64,000 bases of DNA from Caloramator mitchellensis (lineage in GTDB: Bacteria > Bacillota > Clostridia > Clostridiales > Caloramatoraceae): assembly GCF_001440545.1 (NCBI RefSeq), contig NZ_LKHP01000008.1, positions 45,771 through 109,770 of the forward strand, in the 5' to 3' direction. A program made the position numbers and the translations under genes. Shown piece by piece: positions 8,876 to 17,876 of this stretch. Numbering within the stretch: the first letter of the stretch is position 1; every line of letters starts with the position of its first letter. A model generated the notes under the pieces. It did no database searches, had not been told where the DNA came from, and worked only from the letters and a program-made list of their open reading frames with translations.

Positions 8876-10765
8876 TTATGGAACAAGTAAGAAGATATAA
8901 ATTATAAATATTGATGTAGTGAATATTGCCCATAAAGCATAATCATTAATTACTCCGCTGTGTGCATCATGCATAAAGCCAAAGTAATGTCTTAAATCAT
9001 GCTTTAATCCCCAGAAAAGGTCATTACCCTTTACATGTGAAAATTCATTAGCTTCTCCACTGAAGAATACATCATATTTAGGATTATCTTCTTCTACCGG
9101 AATTGATTGATGATTAAATCCACCTGCAAGTGCAACAAGGGCAACTGCAATCAGTAAAAGTCCGAATAAAACTAACCAGGCAATTGGATTCCAGTATCCT
9201 GCAAGAGTATAATCTACCTGTGGGATTTGAACTGGTTCGCCTATTATTTTTTGTGCATAGCCACTACCCATCATTGTATCTATATAATTGCCTATATTTA
9301 ATACAGCTGATACTGCTGGGTTAATTAAATATTTAGTTACAAATTGTGGCATTATACCTGTTATTATACATAGAATAGCCATTATCCACATTGGAATTCT
9401 CATTGATAAAGGAACTTCCTTTACATCCTTAAATTCTTCAGGCATCTGTCCAAAGAATACAGATTGTGCAACCTTGATAAATGAAGCTAAAGTCATTACG
9501 CTGACTAATAAAGCTATTATAGTTACGATTGCCATATTCGCTTGATAAGTTGCTTGATAAATTAACCACTTTGAAACAAACCCATTGAATGGTGGCAGAC
9601 CACTTATTGAGAATGCTCCTATAAGGAATATCGCTGCGGTCTGTGGCATTTTCTTTGCGAGTCCACCAAGTTTGTTTAAATCAGTTGTTCCTGTTGCAAA
9701 GAATACCGCTCCAGCACTTAAGAACAATAAACCTTTAAATAATGTATGATTTAACGCGTGGTATAGACCTCCTGTTAATCCTAAAGCAGTTGAGAGACCA
9801 ATTCCAGTTATAACATACCCTATCTGTGATATACTATGGAATGCAAGTAGTCTTTTAAAATCATTCTGTGCAAGAGCCATAGTAACGCCAACAAACATAG
9901 TTATTGTTCCTATCACTATTAATAGCATTTGCATTGATTTTAAATCCATACTATGGAAAAGAACGTATACCAATCTTAATATAGCATATACCCCTGCTTT
10001 ATTAACCATTCCAGAAAAAGCCATTGATATTGACGATGGAGCAGCCATATACGCATCAGGTGCTGCCGGATGGAATGGAACAACAAAGGCTTTTAAAGAG
10101 AATCCAGCTAGAAGTAGAGCAAAAGCAAATAGGGCTGAAGGTGTTAGATTGTTAAATAACAGCGCTGAAATTTGTGCCATATTTAAAGTGTGAACTTGTG
10201 AATATATTGTTATAGTCCCTGCTAATACCAATGAAGAACCAATTGAACCTAACACAAGGTATTTAAGCGCAGCCTCTAGTGCACCTTCTTGGTAATTTCT
10301 AAATGCAGTTAAGCCCACTGCTGCAAATGTCATTATTTCAATCATAACAAACATGTTAAAAAGGTCGCCTGTAAATACTAAGCCCAAAACAGAACCTGCA
10401 AGCATCTGAAATAATACATAGTATTTATCCTTTTCAACATCTTTTTTAATATAACTATATGAAAACAATGTTGAAAGGAAAACAGTTAAAACTACTATTA
10501 TCCCAAAGAATAATCCAAGAGCATCAACTTCAAGTCCTATTCCTATTGCCCAGTCATGAACAGGCCTCCAGTTTCCTAACCAGTAATTAATAACATTTCC
10601 TTCAATCATTATTGGCTTTATTAGAAGCAGAACCAAAACAAGCGAAATCCCTGATGATATTGTAGCTATGAACTTTCTTACAGCATCATTTTTACTACCA
10701 AAGATAACCGTAAGGAAGGCTCCTAAAAACAAAACAACTATAGATAATATAGGATAGTGTTGCAT
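8876..10765 (-). CDS. mbhH: Antiporter-like subunit, apparent MbhH-MbhI fusion
   Basis: The first ~500 residues are a NuoN/MrpD-like antiporter subunit with about fourteen helices. They include a conserved helix with Glu (MFVMIEIMTFAAVGLTAF), the LKAFVVPFHPAAPDAYMAAP loop and a HALNHTLFKGLLFL helix. The protein continues to 629 aa with another membrane segment, an amphipathic stretch (KGNDLFWGLKHDLRHYF) and a final helix. In Pyrococcus-type Mbh these elements belong to a separate small subunit, MbhI, so I read this as an MbhH-MbhI fusion. The start codon overlaps the mbhG stop (TAATG). Confidence 0.88.
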   Translation of the reverse strand: MQHYPILSIVVLFLGAFLTVIFGSKNDAVRKFIATISSGISLVLVLLLIKPIMIEGNVINYWLGNWRPVHDWAIGIGLEVDALGLFFGIIVVLTVFLSTLFSYSYIKKDVEKDKYYVLFQMLAGSVLGLVFTGDLFNMFVMIEIMTFAAVGLTAFRNYQEGALEAALKYLVLGSIGSSLVLAGTITIYSQVHTLNMAQISALLFNNLTPSALFAFALLLAGFSLKAFVVPFHPAAPDAYMAAPSSISMAFSGMVNKAGVYAILRLVYVLFHSMDLKSMQMLLIVIGTITMFVGVTMALAQNDFKRLLAFHSISQIGYVITGIGLSTALGLTGGLYHALNHTLFKGLLFLSAGAVFFATGTTDLNKLGGLAKKMPQTAAIFLIGAFSISGLPPFNGFVSKWLIYQATYQANMAIVTIIALLVSVMTLASFIKVAQSVFFGQMPEEFKDVKEVPLSMRIPMWIMAILCIITGIMPQFVTKYLINPAVSAVLNIGNYIDTMMGSGYAQKIIGEPVQIPQVDYTLAGYWNPIAWLVLFGLLLIAVALVALAGGFNHQSIPVEEDNPKYDVFFSGEANEFSHVKGNDLFWGLKHDLRHYFGFMHDAHSGVINDYALWAIFTTSIFIIYIFLLVP

Positions 10766-11115
10766 TACCCATTCAACCTCCTTACTTTATCAGCATCAAG
10801 AGTTCCATATTTTTCTTTAATTTTAATAACTAATGAAAGTGCCATCGCAGTTACACAGGCTCCTATAACAATTGAAGTAAGGGTTAGAGCCTGTGGAACA
10901 GGGTCAACAAAGAATGAATCAGGCTTTAATTCGCTGAATGTAAATATTGGAGCAGTTCCTCCGGGATTAAAACCTATGCTTATAATCAAAAGGTTTATTC
11001 CATAATCGATAAGACCCATACCGATTATAATCTTTAATATATTTTTTTTAGAAAGAATTACATAAAATCCTAAAACAATTAAAACTATGCAAGTTATATA
11101 ATTCATTAAAATCAA
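10765..11115 (-). CDS. mbhG: Mrp-like subunit MbhG (MrpC/MnhC-type)
   Basis: This 116-residue, three-helix protein is of the NuoK/MrpC class. It has GMGLIDYGINLLIISIGF in helix 2 and DPVPQALTLTSIVIGACVTA, the classic MrpC signature, in helix 3. It is part of the proton/sodium-translocating half of the complex. A TTG at 11115 has GGGGTGAAG at good distance; an ATG nine bases downstream is the alternative. It overlaps mbhH by one base. Confidence 0.88.
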   Translation of the reverse strand: MILMNYITCIVLIVLGFYVILSKKNILKIIIGMGLIDYGINLLIISIGFNPGGTAPIFTFSELKPDSFFVDPVPQALTLTSIVIGACVTAMALSLVIKIKEKYGTLDADKVRRLNG

Positions 11116-11131
11116 ATTTCTTCACCCCTTT

Positions 11132-11590
11132 TCACTTTTCACTATCTGGAGCCAAAAGACCTATCATAAGAAGAATTAAAAAGCCAACACCTGTTAAAAC
11201 CTTATAGCCAACTGAATTATTCATAAACATTATTGTTCCGGCACTTATTAGATCCCCTGGATTTCCTATCCCTGTAAATACATTTGCAAAGAAAACTGAG
11301 CCATAGAATAAACCACAAAGACCAAATACTGTAAATAATATAGCTCCAAGTGCCTCGTTTTTCTTTATAAAGTCCATATTAAATTTCTTTGAAACTTCAC
11401 TATACCCATAACCTAAATATATCAAAATAACAGCAGCTGCAACTAAAACACCACCCTGGAATCCTCCACCTGGGCTTAAGTGACCATGCGTTATTACATA
11501 GAACCCAAAAACAAGTGCAATTGGCGTAAAAACGTCTGCGGCTGTTTTAATTATTAAATCCTTAACAGTTCCCTTTGTTTTAGCCTTCAT
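11132..11590 (-). CDS. mbhF: Mrp-like subunit MbhF (MrpB/MnhB-type)
   Basis: This MrpB-like membrane protein has four helices with the signature VITHGHLSPGGGFQGGVL. It belongs to the antiporter module. I prefer the ATG at 11590, one base after the mbhE stop and eight bases after GGGAAG, over an in-frame GTG at 11599. That gives 152 aa. Confidence 0.9.
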   Translation of the reverse strand: MKAKTKGTVKDLIIKTAADVFTPIALVFGFYVITHGHLSPGGGFQGGVLVAAAVILIYLGYGYSEVSKKFNMDFIKKNEALGAILFTVFGLCGLFYGSVFFANVFTGIGNPGDLISAGTIMFMNNSVGYKVLTGVGFLILLMIGLLAPDSEK

Positions 11591-11591
11591 T

Positions 11592-11921
11592 CTACTCACT
11601 TCCCTTCTTGTGGCTCTTTAGAATAACTACTGAGCCAGCTATTGCAGTTAGAAGAATGAATGATTCTCCTAATGTATCGTATCCTCTATAATCAAAAACT
11701 ACAGCTGTTACAGCATTGATAGCCTTTGTCTTACTTAAATTTTCTCTTATAATAACGTTTGATACTCCATCTGGTTTTTGCATATCATAACTAACGTTAT
11801 TCTGGATATCTTCTAATTTAGTCCCTGAATAAGTTCTTCCCTGAGTAGAAGAATAATACATCGCATAGGAACCCATAATCAGGAAAACAACTAAAGCAAA
11901 ACTCATAGCAAATTTCTTCAT
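11592..11921 (-). CDS. mbhE: Mrp-like subunit MbhE
   Basis: This 109-residue protein has an N-terminal helix, a polar middle and a C-terminal helix carrying the VVFDYRGYDTLGESFILLTA motif. The motif is characteristic of the MrpA C-terminal region that is split off as MbhE in Mbh complexes. Its ATG overlaps the mbhD stop (ATGA), indicating translational coupling. Confidence 0.85.
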   Translation of the reverse strand: MKKFAMSFALVVFLIMGSYAMYYSSTQGRTYSGTKLEDIQNNVSYDMQKPDGVSNVIIRENLSKTKAINAVTAVVFDYRGYDTLGESFILLTAIAGSVVILKSHKKGSE

Positions 11922-12169
11922 CTTTCCTTGCCCTCCTTTACTTTTTTGAGGGTAATTATAAATATTACTGGTGATAATACCGCACCAACTGCTGCTTCAG
12001 CAATAGCTACATCAGGTGCATGCAATAGTATAAACTCAAGTGCCACAAATGCTCCTGTAATCCCTAACGCAATTATAGACGAAAGCAAATTATCGAATTT
12101 TACAGTCAAAATAGCAGATATAATAATACCAATCAAAATCAAGCTATTTAAAATAACAATACTATTCAT
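11918..12169 (-). CDS. mbhD: Mrp-like subunit MbhD
   Basis: This small protein has three helices and the motif LLHAPDVAIAEAAVGAVL, the conserved segment of the MrpA C-terminal domain that forms MbhD in Mbh complexes. The ATG at 12169 has GGGAGGG nine bases upstream and overlaps the end of mbhC by eight bases, so I reject the longer in-frame start at 12199. The product is 83 aa. Confidence 0.85.
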   Translation of the reverse strand: MNSIVILNSLILIGIIISAILTVKFDNLLSSIIALGITGAFVALEFILLHAPDVAIAEAAVGAVLSPVIFIITLKKVKEGKER

Positions 12170-12500
12170 TAGGATTATCCCTCCCGTATTCATCAACAAC
12201 CATATTGTCAGGCTTTATTCCATGAATATATCCTGCCTTCATGATAGCATGTCCAGCAACAGCTGTAGTTAAAACTATAAACACACCTATTAAAATTGCC
12301 TTTGTCCCGAGTGCTGTATTGCCATTTGTAAAGGCATATATTGCCGCTCCAATGCAAGTCCAAATAACACCAAAAGTAGCAATGTTTGTGCTTGACTGCA
12401 TTCTTGAAAATGAATCTGGCATTCTAATCATGCCAACTACTCCAGCAAATGCAAAAAAGCAACCTAAAACAAGGAATATATCAATAACTATTCTTATCAT
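12162..12500 (-). CDS. mbhC: Mrp-like subunit MbhC (MrpG/MnhG-type)
   Basis: This 112-residue MrpG-like protein has three helices. The diagnostic N-terminal part reads GVVGMIRMPDSFSRMQSST, followed by a VIWTCIGAAIYAF helix. It belongs to the ion-translocating module. The ATG overlaps the mbhB stop (ATGA), and its end overlaps mbhD. Confidence 0.9.
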   Translation of the reverse strand: MIRIVIDIFLVLGCFFAFAGVVGMIRMPDSFSRMQSSTNIATFGVIWTCIGAAIYAFTNGNTALGTKAILIGVFIVLTTAVAGHAIMKAGYIHGIKPDNMVVDEYGRDNPNE

Positions 12501-12751
12501 AGTCTTCCCTCCAAATATCTTGCTATCAGAACAGTTCCTATAAACCCTAATATAGCAATTACTAAGGCTATATCGAGATAGATACTTCTGTTGCTAAATA
12601 CTGCAAATGAAATAAGTGCTACAGCTGTTAATATGTCAATGCTATCTCCTGCAACTGCTCTATCAACAACGCTAGGTCCCTTTAAAACTCTAAAAAGCAA
12701 TATAATCGCTAAAATAGCATAAAATATACCTACATAAACAAACTCTATCAC
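12497..12751 (-). CDS. mbhB: Mrp-like subunit MbhB (MrpF/MnhF-type)
   Basis: This 84-residue, three-helix MrpF-like protein has the signature RVLKGPSVVDRAVAGDSIDI. A GTG at 12751 overlaps the mbhA stop (GTGA) and sits eight bases after GGAGG. The TTG two codons earlier is too close to the ribosome site. Confidence 0.88.
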   Translation of the reverse strand: MIEFVYVGIFYAILAIILLFRVLKGPSVVDRAVAGDSIDILTAVALISFAVFSNRSIYLDIALVIAILGFIGTVLIARYLEGRL

Positions 12752-13266
12752 TTCCAAATCCTCCTTATCCAGCTTTCTAATTTTCCTTTTATCATTTCGC
12801 CAGCTTCTTTGCTATTTCTTGAAGCTACATCTATCCAGTGAATATAGAAAAAGTGTTGACCCTTTTCTTCAATTATTTCCATAGTTATAGTTCCTGGAGT
12901 TAATGTAATAGAATTAGCGAGCATAGCAAGTCCATACTCCGACTTTAAATCTACAGGAACCTTTACTATACCTGGATTGATTGGAAGTTTTGGATTAAGA
13001 GCTCTCTTAGCTACATCAACGTTTGCCTTCCAAAGTTCTATTGGAAATACAAACAATACATAAATGATTAAATTAATCAAGTTGCTTGGTTTAAATAAGT
13101 GTATTGCGTCTTCATGAATTAAATATTTTGCAGTAAATAATGCTACTAATAAAGACACAACCGCTCCTGCTATAAGCTCCTGTGGAGTAAATGTAAGAGT
13201 AAACAAAATCCACATTACAAAACATAATACGAATGTTGAAAATACAGATAAAGCTTTATTTTGCAT
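12748..13266 (-). CDS. mbhA: Mrp-like subunit MbhA (MrpE/MnhE-type)
   Basis: This 172-residue MrpE-like protein has an N-terminal membrane part with about three helices. A cytosolic tail with the conserved LANSITLTPGTITMEI motif follows. It opens the run of antiporter genes, eleven bases after hypB, with a GGGGGGAGTAGG ribosome site. In the complex it belongs to the distal antiporter half. Confidence 0.9.
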   Translation of the reverse strand: MQNKALSVFSTFVLCFVMWILFTLTFTPQELIAGAVVSLLVALFTAKYLIHEDAIHLFKPSNLINLIIYVLFVFPIELWKANVDVAKRALNPKLPINPGIVKVPVDLKSEYGLAMLANSITLTPGTITMEIIEEKGQHFFYIHWIDVASRNSKEAGEMIKGKLESWIRRIWK

Positions 13267-13277
13267 CCTACTCCCCC

Positions 13278-13937
13278 CTATCCTCTAAATTTTTCCTGAA
13301 TGTTGCTTCTTAAAAATTCATAGAATTTAGCATTATCAAAGGGTTTTCTTGATGAGAACTGAAAAACATTAATTTCAGGATTTAAACCCTTTGAATATTC
13401 AACAACCTTATCATAGTCAAATTCAAAATAATCCTTCATGTCGTATTTATTTATAATCAGTGCATTCGCAACTGAGAACATTAAAGGATATTTCTGAACT
13501 TTGTCATCTCCCTCTGGAACGCTTAGGATTGCTACTTTTAAGTCTTCACCTAGGTTAAACTCTGCAGGACAAACAAGATTTCCTATATTCTCAATTAGTA
13601 ACACATCGATATCATTTAGATTAAAGTAATTTAATATATTTTTTATAGACATTGCTTCAATATGGCAAGCACCATCGGTATTAAGCTGAACAACTGGAAT
13701 CCCAAGTTCACTTATTTTTTCAGCATCGATTTGACCTGTTATATCTCCTTCAATAACTGCTATTTTATAGTCCTTTGAAAGAGACTTGATTATTTCTATT
13801 ATAACGCTTGTTTTACCTGCACCAGGAGAACCCATTATATTTACCATAAACACTTTTTTGTCACCTAATTCTTGTTTTACTTCATTGCTTACGTCCTCAT
13901 TCCACTCCATTATCTGCTTAACTACTTTAATTTCCAC
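13278..13937 (-). CDS. hypB: Hydrogenase nickel-insertion GTPase HypB
   Basis: This SIMIBI-class GTPase works with HypA to deliver nickel to the large subunit. The P-loop is GSPGAGKTS (residues 37-45), and the metal-binding switch contains GACHIEA. Other conserved parts are LIENIGNLVCPAEF and the ALIINKYDM base-recognition motif. The N-terminus lacks both the CxxCGC motif and a His-rich tract, so it has only the G-domain metal site. A GTG start shares its G with the hypA stop (TAGTG). Confidence 0.95.
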   Translation of the reverse strand: MEIKVVKQIMEWNEDVSNEVKQELGDKKVFMVNIMGSPGAGKTSVIIEIIKSLSKDYKIAVIEGDITGQIDAEKISELGIPVVQLNTDGACHIEAMSIKNILNYFNLNDIDVLLIENIGNLVCPAEFNLGEDLKVAILSVPEGDDKVQKYPLMFSVANALIINKYDMKDYFEFDYDKVVEYSKGLNPEINVFQFSSRKPFDNAKFYEFLRSNIQEKFRG

Positions 13938-14278
13938 TATTCCACCTCCACTGAGTCTATAAAAAATTCCTTGCCGCCAATTATCCTGTAATTGAAACTA
14001 CCACAATTAGGACATTTGATGTTGCTCTTTTCAATAACATTTTCAGTGTTACAATCATTGCAAATGATTGATATAGGTATTCTTTCAACTAAAAGTTTAG
14101 CGCCTTCAGCTAAAGTCTCCTTGGATACGATATCAAAATATTCATGAATTAATTGGGGAACGACCCCCGAAAAATCCCCGCATTTGATTTTGATATTTAA
14201 AATTTTATTAGCGCTATTTTGTTTCGCCGCATCAATGGCAATTTTAATAATACCTTCAGTTATAGCCAACTCGTGCAT
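13937..14278 (-). CDS. hypA: Hydrogenase nickel metallochaperone HypA
   Basis: This 113-residue protein begins MHELAITEGI; the Met1-His2 pair is the nickel site. A zinc site is built from two Cys pairs in ICNDCNTEN and IKCPNCGS. It delivers nickel together with HypB. It lies seven bases after mbhL and is coupled to hypB, an unusual position in the middle of the structural genes. Confidence 0.95.
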   Translation of the reverse strand: MHELAITEGIIKIAIDAAKQNSANKILNIKIKCGDFSGVVPQLIHEYFDIVSKETLAEGAKLLVERIPISIICNDCNTENVIEKSNIKCPNCGSFNYRIIGGKEFFIDSVEVE

Positions 14279-14285
14279 ATCAATC

Positions 14286-15368
14286 CTACCTATCCAAACA
14301 AGAGAAGCATGGGTCTATGCTTGCAATAATTAGTCCAGCATCTGCTACTGTATTGTTTCTCAACATATATGGAACTGTAGGCGCTGTTTTATACGTTGGA
14401 ACATGTATGCTTAATCTATAGTTAGTTTGACCACCATCAGTTACAGCATAGTGTATTAATTGTCCTCTTGGTGCTTCAATTCTTTGAGTAAATTCGCCAG
14501 CAGGAACCCTTGGCAGCTTCATCCCCTGATTTATAGGACCCTCAGGTAGGTTTTCAAGCGCTTGTGTAATAATTTTTATGCTTTCATCTACTTCTAACGC
14601 TCTTATCAATACTCTTGCAAATACATCTCCATCTTCAACAACGGGAACATCAAATTCAAAATCTTCATATGAGGAATATGGAGCATCCTTTCTAACATCA
14701 ACTTTAATTCCTGATGCTCTTGCATGAGGTCCTATCGTTCCTAATTGAATTGCAACATCCTTAGGAAGCACTCCTACACCCTTAGTTCTCATTGCAAGTG
14801 TTTTATCATTTACAACTATTTGCTTTATCTTTTCGTGTTCAGCTTTAAAATCCTTCAATATTTCTAATATGTTTTTTCTTAATTCATCGTTTATATCTCT
14901 TCTTGCACCACCTATAATAACCATTCCGTAATTTACTCTATTTCCTGAAATGGCCTCGAGAATATCCATAACCTTTTCTCTAACATTCCATATGTGCATA
15001 AATAAACTGTCATAGCCAACTAAATGAGCCGCAATTCCTAACCATAGATAGTGTGAATGTATTCTTTCAAGTTCAGCTATTACATTTCTTATATATTGTC
15101 CTCTTTTAGGAACCTCTATTTGTGCTATGTTTTCTATGGCCTGTGCATAAGCAAATGGATGCGAGTGTGAACAAATACCACAAACTCTTTCTACTAAAAC
15201 AAGTGTTTGTATAAAGTTCTTTTCAGTTGCTAATTTTTCAATACCTCTATGGTTATAACCTATAAAGACTTCAGCATCTTTAATTATTTCGCCTTCAGTA
15301 TACAATTTAGCATGAATAGGTTCCTCTAATGATGGATGATAAGGACCTATTGGAATTACATAACTCAT
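14286..15368 (-). CDS. mbhL: Membrane-bound [NiFe] hydrogenase large subunit (MbhL)
   Basis: This catalytic subunit binds the NiFe(CN)2CO centre and reduces protons to H2. The ligands are Cys63 and Cys66 in RVCGICSHSHPF and Cys354 and Cys357 in DPCFSCLDR. The protein stops directly after this last motif, so it has no C-terminal extension to be cleaved, and no maturation protease gene lies in the operon. All four ligands identify an active hydrogenase rather than a Complex-I-like NuoD. Sequence and context (NuoC-like mbhK upstream) place it in group 4. Length is 360 aa. Confidence 0.95.
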   Translation of the reverse strand: MSYVIPIGPYHPSLEEPIHAKLYTEGEIIKDAEVFIGYNHRGIEKLATEKNFIQTLVLVERVCGICSHSHPFAYAQAIENIAQIEVPKRGQYIRNVIAELERIHSHYLWLGIAAHLVGYDSLFMHIWNVREKVMDILEAISGNRVNYGMVIIGGARRDINDELRKNILEILKDFKAEHEKIKQIVVNDKTLAMRTKGVGVLPKDVAIQLGTIGPHARASGIKVDVRKDAPYSSYEDFEFDVPVVEDGDVFARVLIRALEVDESIKIITQALENLPEGPINQGMKLPRVPAGEFTQRIEAPRGQLIHYAVTDGGQTNYRLSIHVPTYKTAPTVPYMLRNNTVADAGLIIASIDPCFSCLDR

Positions 15369-15372
15369 TCTA

Positions 15373-15762
15373 TCACTCCTTTTCTACCTTTGTCTTTTTT
15401 CTTAACTCGTTTAATGGAGTAACAATTATTTGACCTTTTCCATCGAGCATAGTATCAGGTAGGAATAATCTGCCCCTCATTTTTAGCCCTTCAAAATTAA
15501 CTCCTAAAAGCTCGTGTATTTCTTCCTCTGGCCAGGCAGCAGCTACATCATAGATGTGTGATATAGTAGGCAAATCATTAACTCCTTTAATAGTGTAGGA
15601 TTCAACTGTTTCTCCTAAATCATACTGGTAATTTACTACTATATTTCCTTCCTTGTCAACGAATCCGTGAATCATCAAGAGTCTTCTTCCTTCTTTTTTC
15701 ATTCTTTCTGCTAATGGAACTATCTCTTCCTTTGTTATTTCAAAGGATTTAAAATTTTGCAT
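15373..15762 (-). CDS. mbhK: Membrane-bound hydrogenase subunit MbhK (NuoC/EchD-type)
   Basis: This 129-residue soluble subunit is related to NuoC of Complex I. The conserved segment is AAWPEEEIHELLGVNFEG followed by LKMRGRLFLPD, matching the WPxxE-hxDhhGhxFxG pattern of the family. It packs against the large subunit. It is four bases ahead of mbhL and has a clear GGAGGTGG ribosome site. Confidence 0.88.
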   Translation of the reverse strand: MQNFKSFEITKEEIVPLAERMKKEGRRLLMIHGFVDKEGNIVVNYQYDLGETVESYTIKGVNDLPTISHIYDVAAAWPEEEIHELLGVNFEGLKMRGRLFLPDTMLDGKGQIIVTPLNELRKKTKVEKE

Positions 15763-15779
15763 TTAACCACCTCCAAAAA

Positions 15780-16781
15780 TTAACATATCCTTGGTAATTG
15801 AGCCCCAGTTAATTTGGTTAATATCCTTGAACCTCCAATAGGAGTTTTTAAAACAACTAAACCTTTATGATTTTTTGTAACTTTTCCGATAATTGCTGCG
15901 TTTTTCCCCTCTTCTAGTTCTTTTAAATCGTTAAGTAACTGTTGCTTAATTTCATCTGCTGCAATAATTACTATTTTACCTTCATTAGCGCTATACAAAG
16001 GGTCAATTCCTAATATTTCACACGCATAATGAACATTGTCCCTAATAGGTATTTCTTTTTCATTAAGCTCTATTGAAAAATCTGTATCCTCGACAAATTC
16101 ATTTAATGTCGTAGCTAGACCTCCTCTAGTTGGATCCCTCATTATTTTTACCTTGGTTCCATATTTAAATATAATCTTAGCTATATTTATAAGGGGCATG
16201 CAATCTGAAATAATATCTGTTTCAACGAAAAAATTATTTCTTGCAGACATAACAGCAATACCATGATCTCCTACAAAACCTGTAATTATTACAGCATCCC
16301 CTTCTTCTATTTTATCTTTTCCATAATGCTCAGTTTCAATTACTCCAATTCCCGCAGTATTAATGTAAATTCCATCACCTTTGCCTTTCTCAACCACTTT
16401 AGTATCACCTGTGACTACATTTACACCACATTCTATTGCAGTATTTCTAATAGATAACAATATTTTGCTCAAATCGTTTGTTTTGAATCCTTCTTCTATA
16501 ATTAAACTTAAGCTCAGATATTTAGGGATTGCACCACACATCAAAAGGTCGTTTACAGTTCCACAAACTGATAATTTACCTATATCCCCTCCAGGGAAAA
16601 AGTAGGGAGCTACTACAAAACTATCAGTTGAAAATGCAATATGGCCTTGGATAGGCAAAATTGCGCCATCCATAAGTTTTAACAATTGACTATTATTAAA
16701 ATTTTTTAATATAAGCTCATCGATTAATTGAGATGTCTTTTTGCCGCCACTGCCGTAATCCAGGGTTATAATATCGTCCAT
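15780..16781 (-). CDS. hypE: Hydrogenase cyanide-ligand enzyme HypE
   Basis: This PurM-like ATPase dehydrates the thiocarbamate carried on its C-terminal Cys to thiocyanate, giving the CN ligands of the active-site iron. The N-terminus has LDYGSGGKKTSQLIDELIL, and the protein ends in the required PRIC, with the catalytic Cys as its last residue. MRDPTRGGLATTLNE is the ATP-binding signature. At 333 aa it is normal, and it lies nine bases after hypD. Confidence 0.96.
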   Translation of the reverse strand: MDDIITLDYGSGGKKTSQLIDELILKNFNNSQLLKLMDGAILPIQGHIAFSTDSFVVAPYFFPGGDIGKLSVCGTVNDLLMCGAIPKYLSLSLIIEEGFKTNDLSKILLSIRNTAIECGVNVVTGDTKVVEKGKGDGIYINTAGIGVIETEHYGKDKIEEGDAVIITGFVGDHGIAVMSARNNFFVETDIISDCMPLINIAKIIFKYGTKVKIMRDPTRGGLATTLNEFVEDTDFSIELNEKEIPIRDNVHYACEILGIDPLYSANEGKIVIIAADEIKQQLLNDLKELEEGKNAAIIGKVTKNHKGLVVLKTPIGGSRILTKLTGAQLPRIC

Positions 16782-16790
16782 ATGTTCACC

Positions 16791-17876
16791 TCAGAATCTC
16801 AAATATTTGTAGAATGCTGCACATGCGCCTTCGCTTGAAACCATGCAGGGTCCAATCGGATTTTCAGGTGTGCAATTAATTGCAAACAATTTGCATTCAT
16901 CGGGCTGTATTTTTCCCTTGATAATTTCCCCACATTTGCATGCAGTCGATTTATCTACGAAATCAAGATTAATATTAAATTTCTTAACTGCATCAAATTT
17001 AGAATATTTATTTCTAATTGCCATCCCACTTTTATTTATAACACCAATACCCCTCCAAAGATCGTCATCTGGATAAAAAACTTCATTTAACATATTTTGT
17101 GCCAATTTATTACCTTCATAACTTACAATTCTTAGATATTCATTTTCTATACTAGGGTTATCCCCTGTAATTTGGTTTAGTATTTTATATATAGCAACTA
17201 ATATATCCTCAGCTTCAAAACCAGTTATAACTGAAGGTATCTTGTATTCTTCAACTAAAAATTCAAATCCTCTTATTCCAAGTATAGTTGAAACATGACC
17301 TGGACACAAAAATCCATCTATATCAAAATCATCTGATTCAATTAAAGCCCTAAGAGCTGGTTCAACATACTTGTGCATTGAAAATACTGAAAAATTTTCA
17401 ATGCACTTTACTGCTGCTTCTTTTATCGCCACTGCAGTTCCAGGAGCTGTAGTCTCAAATCCTATACCCAAAAATATTATTTCGTTTTCTTTGTTATTCA
17501 TTGCTAAATTCAATGCATCCATAGCTGAATATACTATCTGTATATTTGCACCCTGGGATTTGAGCATAGACAAATTAAAGCCCGCTTTGCTTCCAGGAAC
17601 CTTTAACATATCCCCAAATGTAGCAATTATTGTATCATGTCTCTTTGCAAGTTCAAATATTTCATCAATTCTGTTTATTGCCGTTACACAAACCGGACAT
17701 CCTGGTCCAGAAATCAACTTAATCTTTTCTGATAAAAGCGTTCTTATTCCGCTTCTTGCAATCGACATTGTATGAGTCCCGCATACTTCCATAATTTTCA
17801 CCGCAGGACCATTATAATTTCTTAAATAATTTACTATATTTGACATCTTATCATAATCCTTGAATTTTAGCTGCAT
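16791..17876 (-). CDS. hypD: Hydrogenase Fe(CN)2CO assembly scaffold HypD
   Basis: This iron-sulfur protein assembles the Fe(CN)2CO unit with HypC. Typical motifs are EVCGTHTMSIARSG, ISGPGCPVCVT, GFETTAPGTA and FLCPGHVSTILG. Cys-rich C-terminal segments, STACKCGEIIKG and CTPENPIGPCMVS, hold the [4Fe-4S] cluster. The start is set at the ATG at 17876, six bases after AAGGAGG; the in-frame TTG at 17882 touches the ribosome site and is unlikely. It overlaps hypC by 26 bases. Confidence 0.95.
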   Translation of the reverse strand: MQLKFKDYDKMSNIVNYLRNYNGPAVKIMEVCGTHTMSIARSGIRTLLSEKIKLISGPGCPVCVTAINRIDEIFELAKRHDTIIATFGDMLKVPGSKAGFNLSMLKSQGANIQIVYSAMDALNLAMNNKENEIIFLGIGFETTAPGTAVAIKEAAVKCIENFSVFSMHKYVEPALRALIESDDFDIDGFLCPGHVSTILGIRGFEFLVEEYKIPSVITGFEAEDILVAIYKILNQITGDNPSIENEYLRIVSYEGNKLAQNMLNEVFYPDDDLWRGIGVINKSGMAIRNKYSKFDAVKKFNINLDFVDKSTACKCGEIIKGKIQPDECKLFAINCTPENPIGPCMVSSEGACAAFYKYLRF

